From Chamaelirium japonicum (Eukaryota; Streptophyta; Magnoliopsida; Liliales; Melanthiaceae), in NCBI GenBank assembly GCA_947650365.1, contig OX393549.1, forward strand, positions 24,541,347-24,605,346: 64,000 nucleotides of DNA, written 5' to 3'. Under the pieces are notes generated by a model, which did not search any database, was not told where the DNA came from, and saw nothing but the letters and a program-made list of their open reading frames with translations. Both the position numbers and the translations under genes were made by a program. This document shows positions 37,020 through 47,107 of the stretch, piece by piece (positions within the stretch are counted from its first letter, which is position 1; every line of letters starts with the position of its first letter).

Positions 37020-37508
37020 ATGATTGGCCGCATTAAAGTCCATGGTGTGTCTCTACCTTTAGTGGATCCTCCACCACCAGTGGTATATCCTCTTCTAGCA
37101 ATGCCACCAAGAGAGCCTGTATCGCCAGTTGATCTTCTACTACCAGCAACCCTATCTGAGGAACCTCTACTTGTCACAATACCGCCAGTGGAGTCCGATC
37201 CGGTACATGATCTTCTACTTCCAGAGGTGTATTCTCCACTACTTGTGCCACCACCTGCGGTGTCTGCATCGCCGGTTCCACCTTCGCCACCAGCACCACT
37301 TGCAGAGGAGTCTGCATTCCCGTCAGTGGAGCATTCACTACCTGCAGAGCCGTTATCGGGTGTCGACATCAGCACACTAGTCCCGACAGTTGACTTCCTC
37401 GGATTAGACCTTCCACCCCCAGTTCGGGTACTCGCCCAGTTTCACTTGTGTATGCCTTCCTTCAAACTGGACTACGTTAGCCACTACTTCAGCCGATTGC
37501 TTGTATAG
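37020..37508 (+). CDS. Unrecognised 162-aa Pro/Val/Ser-rich ORF of family A
   Basis: Begins MIGRIKVHG three bases after the previous stop, in another frame. About residues 13-125 are low-complexity Pro/Leu/Val/Ser (for example SPPAPLAEESAFPSVEHSLP). No catalytic motif is visible. It may be the C-terminal part of the preceding protein after a frameshift, or only a non-coding spacer with a chance frame. Confidence 0.35.
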   Translation: MIGRIKVHGVSLPLVDPPPPVVYPLLAMPPREPVSPVDLLLPATLSEEPLLVTIPPVESDPVHDLLLPEVYSPLLVPPPAVSASPVPPSPPAPLAEESAFPSVEHSLPAEPLSGVDISTLVPTVDFLGLDLPPPVRVLAQFHLCMPSFKLDYVSHYFSRLLV

Positions 37509-37633
37509 GATCCGAGAGGCGATTGTTTGATGATACGACATCTACTACAGGGTCTCCACCATCAGCTACTGACTTTGCTTCCTGCTTGGGCCTCACAGAA
37601 CTTGAGGACGAGTCCTTTCGTAGCTGAGGATTT

Positions 37634-38310
37634 TGATGCGGGAGCAGATTCGGCAAGCACGTGTTTCGAGACTTGAATAAGAATAATATAATTATTTTCG
37701 GATTTAAGAATTCTTGAAAATAGTATTTTCGGGATAAAATATAAAATTCAGAATAAAATAATTATTTTATTCCGAAATTATTATTTTAATCCGAAAATAT
37801 GTTATTTTCGGATTTATTAAATATGGTAGTTTTAAAAATATCTTTTAGGAAAGATTTGGATAGATTTAGGTATTTTAAATTTGGTAGTAGTTATCTTTAT
37901 TTATGGATAATTTTAAAGGTAGAGATATGTTGGATTAGAAAGTTAATTAGATGAGATCTTTATCTCATCAGTGGTTATCATCTTTATCTCTTTATTTTAG
38001 GAAGTTGTTATTTTTGTTATTCTGTTAAATCATATGAGCTTATCTCTTATGATCTTATCTGTTAGAGTTTTTTTTTTATTTAAAGGCCATGAAGCCCCCT
38101 ATTGTAATGGTATTGATTGAATGATGAATGAAAAAAATGGCAATTATTTGCTTTGATTCCTGTGAGAGGTTTCGTATTGCGTTCCTGAGAGAGGATCGAA
38201 GAGCGAGAGGCTCGCCGGCGTGAGGTCGGATTACCGTTGGTGCGAGGCTGACAACCCCCTTCACCCTTCCATCCCCTCCCCTACGCTATCGCCACGATCG
38301 TCCTGCGTTA
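37634..38310 (+). repeat. Family-A LTR, copy 2
   Basis: Full length (677 bp), same orientation as copy 1. GATTT occurs directly on both sides (37629-37633 and 38311-38315). It can be read as the 3' LTR of the 2.4-kb element that starts at 35901, or as the 5' LTR of another copy, since GATTT also opens the sequence after copy 1. Confidence 0.92.
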
Positions 38311-38315
38311 GATTT

Positions 38316-38786
38316 TCCTCGGGAGATGGAGCGAACCCTGAGGATGAACTTAGCCAAGAAATCTCTAGGTTGCAACTCACAGATGGGGCACTCTGGAAAC
38401 AAACGGCCCTGTTTTACACAATCTGTCGAATCAACGGGAATCCTTGTCCTCTCTTGGTAGACAGTGATAGTCAGGCTAACTACATCACTCTACCCATGGT
38501 CCAGAAGCTGAAGTTACAAACCATCTTGCTGACACAACCAATGCGAGTATCTTGGGTTCAGGAGGAATCAGTGATTCACGTCACTCACAAGTGCCGAGTT
38601 GTTTTGTCAGTTGGAAGAGCCTACCAGGACTCCATCTGGTGTCACGTGTTGCCCGTGCCGGGTAATCAGGTCCTTTTGGGACAACCCTGGCAGTTCGATC
38701 GGCGCACCATGCATGATGGTAGAGCCAACACTTACACTGTGTCCCTGAATGATCGTTCTATAACGTTGTTCCCCTATGAACTATGA
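38316..38786 (+). pseudogene. Retroviral-type aspartic protease fragment (first of two)
   Basis: The frame reads from the LTR border (SSGDGANPEDELSQEISRLQ) through a retropepsin-like fold: LLVDSDSQANYITLPMV, then VLLGQPWQFDRRTMHDG, ending at TGA. The catalytic triplet is DSD in place of DSG. The sequence differs clearly from the second protease just downstream, so it probably derives from another element, perhaps the autonomous partner of family A. Confidence 0.65.
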
Positions 38787-40866
38787 AGGTCTATTAAAAG
38801 TGTCAGGGGACTACGAGAAACTCACAATCATTACTGATATCAGGGACCAGACACAAACCACCCGGTTGGGAGTGGTTCGGTGTGCATTGGCACACCCTAA
38901 AGTCGAGGATGATTGGCGAAGGACCGCCATTTTTAACACCTACATTAAGTTTGGTGAAAAGAACTGCAAGGTGATTATAGATAGTGGCAGTAGTATCAAT
39001 GCGATGGCCTCTAGCATCGTCACCCGTGTCGGACTTAAGTCAGTCCCGCACCCAGATCCATACAAGGTTTCATGGGTTGATGCCTCTTCCATCACCATCA
39101 AAGAGAAATGTCTTGTCCCCATACAATTCTCTTCCTACAAGGACAAGATATGGTGTGATGTCATCCCAATGGATGTGGGTCATATCATTTTAAGCAGACC
39201 TTGGCTTTATGATCGAGATGCAACCATTTATGAGCGAACCAACTCATGCTCGTTTATTCATGAGGGAAAAAGAATTACATTAAACCCTCTAGAGCCGAAG
39301 CCACCTGCTCACAAAAAGAAGAACGATGTGACCGACAAGAAAGGGTTAAACATAATAAGCCCTAAAGAGTTTGAAAGAGTAGCAAACGAGGAGGCAATTG
39401 TATTTGCCCTTGTTGCCAAAGCAGTCGGAGTTGAGACTCAGCAGGAACATCCCAAGGAGGTAACCTTAATCCTAAAGGAATTCCATGATGTATTTCCGGA
39501 GGACCTCCCTGATCACGTACCGCCCATGCGGGATATTCAACAAGCCATAGATCTTGTACCGGGGGCAACACTTCCAAATCTTTCCCACTACAGGCTAAAT
39601 CCTACAGAGCATGCAGAACTAAAACGATAGGTGGATGAACTGCTGAGAAAAGGGTTTATCAAAGAGAGTTTAAGCCCTTGCGCGGTCCCTGCACTCCTGA
39701 CCCCTAAGAAGGATGGAACGTGGAGGATGTGTGGATAGCCGCGCCATAAACAGAATTACGGTTAAATACCGTTTTCCTATCCCTAGGCTAGATGATATGT
39801 TAGACATGATGGCCGGTGCTATAATCTTCTCCAAGATTGATTTGAAGAATGGCTACCATCAGATCAGGATACGCCCGGGTGATGAGTGGAAGACTGCCTT
39901 TAAAACAAAGGATGATCTATTTGAATGGATGGTCATGCCTTTTGGCTTATCGAATGCTCCGAGCACATTCATGAGAATAATGACTCAGGTATTACGACCC
40001 TTCATGGGAAAGTTCTTGGTCGTGTACTTTGATGACATGCTCATCTACAGTAGGTCTAAGGAGCAACATCTCGACCATCTAAAGCAAGTATGCAGTACCC
40101 TGAGGAAAGAGAGCCTATTTGCAAATCTCAAGAAGTGTTCGTTCCTAACACGACAAGTCATATTCTTGGGATTCATAGTGTCCTCGGAAGGAGTGATTGC
40201 GGACCCTGCAAAAATTCAAGCAATCGTAGAGTGGCCAGTACCGAAGAACATTCATGATGTTCGCAGTTTCCATGGACTCGCCACGTTCTACAGAAGGTTT
40301 ATCAAAGGGTTTAGCACAATAATGGCCCCTATCACCGACTGCATGAAGAAAGGAGATTTTCACTGGGCAAACGCTGCTGCCAAAGCGTTTGAAGATATCA
40401 AGAAGAGAATGACCGAAGCTCTTGTTATGCGCTTACCAGACTTTATGAAGGTGTTTGAAGTAGGCATGTGACGCATCTGGGGTAGGCATAGGAGGAGTAC
40501 TGAGTCAAGAGGGACACCCCATAGCTTATTTTAGTGAGAAGTTAAATGAAGCTAAAATGAGGTATTCCACAATTTTACGCGGTAGTCCAGGCATTAAGAT
40601 ACTGGCGTCATTATTTGCTACCGCAAGAGTTCGTCCTGTACTCAAACCACGAGGCTCTGAAGTACCTCAACTCTCAGAAGAACCTAAACTCGAGACATTG
40701 GCATTGGGTTGAATTTCTGCAGGCCTATACCTTTGTCCTGAAACATAAGGCGAGAGTTGACAACAAAGCCGTTGATGCGCTAAGCCGAAGAGTGGTCCTA
40801 CTATTTGCTATGAGCGCAAAGGTGGTCGATTTTGAGCGAATCAAGGGCGACTATGAGGATTGCCCT
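38776..40866 (+). pseudogene. pol: Chromovirus protease, RT and partial RNase H (family B), decayed
   Basis: Protease: KVIIDSGSSINAMASS near 38970-39015 and VGHIILSRPWLYDRD. A stop (TAG 39628-39630) and a frameshift near 39725 interrupt before RT, which reads [28 protein letters not shown] and [11 protein letters not shown] (near 40025-40060). RNase H begins near 40480 after another shift and stops where the inverted LTR copy starts at about 40866. The last 430 bp (40435-40866) are duplicated at 41498-41935. Related in sequence to the element at 56281-64000. Confidence 0.88.
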
Positions 40867-41494
40867 GAAGGGGGTTGTCGGCCTCGCACCAACGGTAATC
40901 CGACCTCACGCCGGCGAGCCTCTCGCTCTTCGATCCTCTCTTAGGAATGCAATACGAAACCTCTCACAGAAATCAAAGCAAATAATTGCCATTTTCTTCA
41001 TTCATCATTCAATCAATACCATTACAATGGGGGGCTTCATGGCCTTTAAATAAAAAAAAACTCTAACAGATACTATCATAAGAGATAAGCTCATATGATT
41101 TAACAGAATAACAAAAATAACAACTTCCTAAAATAAAAAGGTAAAGATGATAACCATTGATGAGATAAAGATCTCACCTAATTTACTTCCTAATCCATCA
41201 TATCCCTATCTTTAAAATTATACATAAATAAAGATAACTACTACCAAATTTAAAATACCTAAATCTATCCAAATCTTTCCTAAAAGATATTTTTAAAACT
41301 ACCATATTTAATAAATCCGAAAATAACATATTTTCGGATTAAAATAATAATTTCGGAATAAAATAATTATTTTATTCTGAATTTTATATTTTATCCCGAA
41401 AATACTATTTTCAAGAATTCTTAAATCCGAAAATAATTATATTATTCTTATTCAAACCTCGAAACACGTGCTTGTCGAATCTGCTCCCGCATCA
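40866..41494 (-). repeat. Family-A LTR, copy 3 (inverted, truncated)
   Basis: Minus-strand copy beginning TGATGCGGGAG at 41494 and lacking the last about 48 bp of the LTR. It lies between two partial copies of the same RNase H segment. Its junction CCCGCATCA-AATTTATGAAGG is the exact mirror of the junction at 49495-49515. Confidence 0.9.
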
Positions 41495-41496
41495 AA

Positions 41497-43528
41497 TTTA
41501 TGAAGGTGTTTGAAGTAGCATGTGATGCATCTGGGGTAGGCATAGGAGGAGTACTGAGTCAAGAGGGACACCCCATAGCTTATTTTAGTGAGAAGTTAAA
41601 TGAAGCTAAAATGAGGTATTCCACATATGATAAGGAGTTTTACGTGGTAGTCCAGGCATTAAGATATTGACGTCATTATTTGCTACCGCAAGAGTTCGTC
41701 CTGTACTCAGACCACGAGGCTCTGAAGTACCTCAACTCTCAGAAGAACCTAAACTCGAGACATGAGCATTGGGTTGAATTTCTGCAGGCCTATACCTTTG
41801 TCCTGAAACATAAGACGGGAGTTGACAACAAAGCCGTTGATGCGCTAAGCCGAAGAGTGGTCCTACTATTTGCTATGAGCGCAAAGGTGGTCGATTTTGA
41901 GCGAATCAAAGGCGACTATGAGGATTGCCCTGACTTTGGGGAGATATTCAAAGCATTGCGAGATAAGTTTGTGCGAGAGACAGATGATTACTTCCTTCAT
42001 GAGGAATACTTATTCAGGGCCAATCAACTCTGTATCCCGCGAACATCGCTCCGGGATTTTCTGATTTGGGAGTTGCACGCCTGAGGACTGGCAGGTCATT
42101 TTGGGCGTGACAAGACAATACAGGCAGTAGAAGACCAGTTTTACTGGCCAAGCTTAAAGAGAGATGTTGCGAGGTTAGTAGGCCAGTGTCGAACTTGCCA
42201 ATTAGCTAAGCAACGTAAGCAAAATACGGGTCTCTATACCCCACTGCCAGTGCCAGATCTCCCATGGCAAGATGCCAGCATGGATTTCGTGCTAGGGCTT
42301 CCTCGAACTTTTCGAAAGCACGATTCCATCTTCGTCGTAGTGGACCGTTTCTCAAAAATGGCCCACTTCATTCCATGTACCAAAACATCTGACGCTTCAA
42401 AGATCGCGAAACTTTATTTCAATGAGGTAGTCAGATTGCATGGATTACCCAAGTCAATAGTGTCAGACAGAGACGTCAAATTCATGATTTATTTTTGGAA
42501 AACTCTCTGGCATATGATGGGTACAAGGCTAAAATTCTCTACGGCTTACCATCCCCAAACTGACGGTCAGACAGAAGTAGTTAATAGAAGTTTGGGAAGC
42601 CTTTTACGATGTCTGGTCGGAGAGCATGAGCGTAACTGGGATCTAATTTTGACGACCGCAGAGTTCGCCTACAACAGTTCAGTCAATAGGTCCATTGGCA
42701 TGAGTCCATTTGAAGTCGTCCATGGGTATAAACCTAGAAAGCCTATAGATCTCATTCCTATGGCACCTAATAGTAGGATTTCTGAGTCAGCAGAGTCCTT
42801 TGCACAGCATCTACATGATTTGCATAAGGAGATTAATAAGCGTATTCATGATGCAAATAACACTTATAAGAACTTAGCTTATTCAAGAAGACGTTACAAG
42901 GAGTTCCAAGTGGGAGACTGTGATGGTCTGTATACGACCAGAGCGGTTTCCTGCGGGGACTCTCAAAAAATTACAAGCACGTAGTGCCGGTCCGTTCAAA
43001 GTTCTGAGGAGAATTGGGTCCAATGCGTATGTCATTGATCTACCAGACGACTACGGAATCAGTGCGACTTTTAATATCGAAGACTTAGTAGCTTTTAAAG
43101 GTCCAACAGTGATTCCCGATGACCCCTTTCTTGAGCCGTCCCTTGACACAGACACCCCTACTGCAGTAGATTCTATGCCGCAATTTGAACCCCCGCCGCT
43201 ACCACTGCAAATGCAAAATGAGCAAATTAACAGTATTTTGGATGACCAGATTGTGTCGACTTAGGACGGAGGCTATCAGCGCTACCTTGTTCGCTGAAGA
43301 GGTAGACCAGACTCGGACGATGCATGGATCACTCGGGAGGAACTTCAGCGGCTCGACCCGGATCTCTTAGAGCACTACCAGAACCGCCAGGGAGCTCACT
43401 CGACCGGGTCGAGTTATTCCCACCCCAGGAGGGTTGGTGGGGACACCGGTGCTAGGCCGCCGTCGACACGTGTCTACAGCCGACGCCGACAGAAGACAGC
43501 CCGGCAACTTCAGATCTGGTTCGAGTAG
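41497..43528 (+). pseudogene. pol: Family-B RNase H, integrase and chromodomain, plus-strand arm
   Basis: RNase H remnant ([19 protein letters not shown]), integrase zinc finger and core ([19 protein letters not shown] near 42270; [25 protein letters not shown]), GPY/F region and chromodomain (DGGYQRYLVR...RPDSEDAWI), ending in LQIWFE-stop. Stops at 41669 and 42083, a deletion frameshift near 42920, and stops at 43261 and in the chromodomain inactivate it. It is the left arm of a large inverted repeat whose right arm is 47108-49507. Confidence 0.9.
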
Positions 43529-43529
43529 T

Positions 43530-44993
43530 TATGGATTAGCCCACCGTGAGATGGGCTCGTGGACTGAAAGTATTTTATTTTGCGGTTTATTTAGTTAATT
43601 TCGGATGGATAAAAACGCTGTTAATTCTGATTAGTTCAGTTAGGATTGTGATTTCGTTTGTTACGGGATTGGTTATCTCATGTAAGGCTATATAAAGCCC
43701 AACAGATTTTATTCTAGTCAGTGGATGAATGAATAAAGTTTGGATTTTCGGATTATTCCGGATTACTTTTCTACGAAGGAGAAGGGGTGTGAAGCCCGCC
43801 GGCGCGAAGTTGGAAGTTCACCGGTGCGAAGCCTGCGAACCCCACAACCCCTTTCCATTATCCCACAGTCCCCATCGTTTCCACCATCAACATCCCACCA
43901 TCTCCCACTACATCCATTACATAATATAAAGAAGAGAGAAGAAGAGAAAGAAAAGGAAGGAGGAACCAATCACAGAGATCGGTTCGGTCTCCCTGCCCCG
44001 ATCCGCGACCCCGGTCGCTGCCCGGCCTCGATCCGCGACCCCGGCTGCTTCCCGGTCCCGCTCCCGACGCCGACCGACCCCGCTCCCGACGCCGCCGTCC
44101 TGATCCACAGCCAGCTACACCGCCGATTCCGCCTGCTCGTCGTCGCATCCTCGGATACGTACCACCGGCTGTCGCCCATTTCGATCTGTCTTCAGATCTG
44201 CACCCGGCCTTCCTTTCCCTCCCCCGTCCATCACAGAGCCACCCGAAAACTTTGTGTGGAGGAGTCAACACCATCTCATCTCTTTACAACTCTTTGAAGA
44301 GGTCACGTGGTCAAAAAGGGGCTGTCCTCTTCTTTGTATGACTGTAACAAGGAGTACCCAAAGCTAAGACAAATCACTATCTTGAGATAGTACTACATCA
44401 ATAGCTGTCATCAGTCTTGAAGCCCTTGGAGTTGATTAGTCAATGTTGATTTGCTAATATTCTGAAGCCTTGGGGCATGGGTACCATCAACTGAAGAACC
44501 GGGGTCGTCACTCGTGTGCTGTTGGATTGTTCATTGCATTGCAACCGCAACCTGCCAACCCGCATCAGATCCGGCTAGATCTTTCCAACCCAGCGATCCC
44601 TGCAATATTGATAATTCATTTTTTGATTAAACACTGCTGGCTTTGACTAGAATCTTACAAATATTAAATTAGCCAATATCATATTGAAAACAATTTGAGC
44701 CTGAAACCCTTAATTTCAAATCCTTTTAATTGGTATTAAGTTTTGATATATATTGAAGCCTGTTTCCTAATCTCTGGGATCATCTGACTCCCAGACGATC
44801 CAACACTTAGACCCTTGCCGGACCCGGAATTAAGTGCAAGTAATTAGGTTGCTAGATCATCTTTAATCACTTACTGGAAATCTTGTAATTGAAAATTGAA
44901 TTAATTAAGTTTTATAATTACTATTGCCATTGAATACTAACCATTAATCTCTTGATTATCATATAGGCATTAGTCGTTCACTGTTCGGCATCA
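43530..44993 (+). repeat. Family-B LTR, plus-strand arm
   Basis: Follows the pol stop and ends CTGTTCGGCATCA. It contains a TATA box (GGCTATATAAAGCCC near 43688) and a GC-rich leader. The left border is approximate. The frame at 43740-44297 is matched in the other arm but is LTR leader sequence, not a supported gene. After the LTR comes AATTTGGTA, the beginning of a PBS region, which then breaks off. Confidence 0.8.
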
Positions 44994-45600
44994 AATTTGG
45001 TATTTTCCTTAAGCTTTTCTTTCATCTCGTCCCACGTTGTTATTGGGTCTTGTCCATCCCTCCTCATAGTGTTCTCGACATTATTCCAATACAGCTTGGC
45101 TTGTCCAGTAAGTTTCATTTTGGCGAAGCAAACCCGTTTGGTTTCTGACAGTTTATACCATTGGAAGTAATGGTCCATATCAGCTGTCCAATCCAGAAAA
45201 ATCTTTGGATCCAGGCGACCTACGAAGCTAGGGGCTTCGATCTTTATGCTTCTCATGGCTTTGTCATCTGGGTCAGGGTAGTCCCTTCCATGACCTTTGC
45301 CATGACCTATACCCTGGTACCATGGCTCCTGGTAACCGAGCTGGTTGTGATGACCTCGACCGTACCTCTATTTCTCTCGTTTCTCGCTGTGCGAGAACCT
45401 TCATCATCAGAGGTACCACCATGGGGCTCCCTAGAGGCATCAACCAACTCTCTCATGATGACTCTATCATCTTCTCTGTTCTTTTCTATGGCCTCCAGCC
45501 TTGCCGTGATGTTGGCAAGAGCTTGAGCTAATGCGGGATCCATTGTTGACTGACCGGGTGACTCAGGGAGGGTTCTACCACTCCTAAGGTTCATGCACAC
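44994..45600 (-). pseudogene. gag: Family-B Gag, N-terminal part, minus strand
   Basis: Minus-strand frames begin MCMNLRSGRTLPESP (45600) and, after a frameshift near 45300, continue RSIKIEAPSFVGRLDPKIFLDW and LTGQAKLYWNNVENTMRR. This is the same capsid domain as in the element at 56281-64000. It is cut off at the border with the plus-strand LTR near 44994-45002. It forms the unique centre of the inverted repeat. Confidence 0.85.
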
Positions 45601-45653
45601 AATGGACTACTAATGATGATATGCGAATGAGACTGTTCCTAAGTCAACCTAGT

Positions 45654-45665
45654 GCTCTGTTACCA
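45654..45665 (-). other. Primer-binding site of family B (minus strand)
   Basis: On the minus strand TGGTAACAGAGC follows the LTR end (ACATCA-AATT). It fits initiator tRNA-Met with one mismatch. Confidence 0.8.
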
Positions 45666-45669
45666 AATT

Positions 45670-47085
45670 TGATGTCGAACAGTGAACGACTAATGCCTAT
45701 ATGATAATCAGGAGATTAATGGTTAGTATTCAATGGCAATAGCAATTATAAAACTTAATTAATTCAATTTTCAATTACAAGATTTCCAGTAAGTGATTAA
45801 AGATGATACATCAACCTAATTACTTGCACTTAATTCCGGGTCCGGCAAGGGTCTAAGTGTTGGATCGTCTGGGAGTCAGATGATCCCAGAGATTAGGAAA
45901 CAGGCTTCAATATATATCAAAACTTAATACCAATTAAAAGGATTTGAAATTAAGGGTTTCAGGCTCAAATTGTTTTCAATATGATATTGGCTAATTTAAT
46001 ATTTGTAAGATTCTAGTCAAAGCCAGCAGTGTTTAATCAAAAAATGAATTATCAATATTGCAGGGATCGCTGGGTTGGAAAGATCTAGCCGGATCTGATG
46101 CGGGTTGGCAGGTTGCGGTTGCAATGCAATGAACAATCCAACAGCACACGAGTGACGACCCCGGTTCTTCAGTCGATGGTACCCACGTCCCAAGGCTTCA
46201 GAATATTAGCAAATCAGCATTGACTAATCAACTCCAAGGGCTTCAAGACTGATGACAACTATTGATGTAGTACTATCTCAAGATAGTGATTTGTCTTAGC
46301 TTTGGGTACTCCTTGCTACAGTCATACAGAGAAGAGGACAACCCCTTTTTGACCACGTGACCTCTTCAAAGAGTTGTAAAGAGATGAGATGGTGTTGACT
46401 CCTCCACACAAAGTTTTCTGGTGGCTCTGTGATGGACGGGGGAGGGAAAGGAGGGTCGGGTGCAGATCTGAAGACAGATCGAAATGGGCGGCAGCCGGTG
46501 GTGTACGGATCCGAGGATGCGACGACGAGCAAGCGGAATCGGCGGTGTAGCTGGCTGCGGATCGGGACGGCGGCGTCGGGAGCGGGGTCGGCGGCGTCCG
46601 GAGCGGGACAGGGAAGCGACCGGGGTCGCGGATCGGGGCCGGGAGACCGGACCGATCTCTGTGATCGGTTCCTCCTTCCTTTTCTCTCTCTTCTTCTCTC
46701 TTCTTTATATTATGTAATGGATGTAGTGGGAGATGGTGGGATATTGATGATGATGGAAACGATGGGGACTGTGGGATGATGGAAAGGGGTTGTGGGGTTC
46801 GCCGGCTTTGCACCGGTGAACTTCCGACTTCGCGCCGGCGGGCTTCACACCCCTTCTCCTTCGCAGAAAAGTAATCCGGAATAATCCGAAAATCCAAGCT
46901 TTATTCATTCAACCAATGACTAGAATAAAATTTGCTGTGCTTTATATAGCCTTACATGAGATAACCAATCCCGTAACAAACGAAATCACAATCCTAACTG
47001 AACTAATCAGAATTAACAGCGTTTTTATCCATCCGAAATTAACTAAATAAACCGCAAAATAAAATACTTTCAGTCACGAGCCCTT
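45670..47085 (-). repeat. Family-B LTR, minus-strand arm
   Basis: Inverted copy of the LTR at 43530-44993, ending CTGTTCGACATCA on the minus strand at 45670. It has the same TATA region (near 46941) and GC-rich leader. Its outer border is approximate. Confidence 0.8.
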
Positions 47086-47107
47086 CTCATGGTGGGCTAA
47101 TCCATAG

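Noticed and set aside
37629..38315. LTR copy 2 as a simple solo LTR with TSD GATTT
   Set aside because: The sequence before it is a plausible element end, and GATTT also follows LTR copy 1 as part of the PBS leader. The match can be explained without a separate insertion.
43740..46897. Matching 185-191 codon frames in the two family-B LTRs as a conserved gene
   Set aside because: They lie in the LTR leader and are similar only because the LTRs are copies. The composition is Pro/Arg low complexity and no domain is visible.
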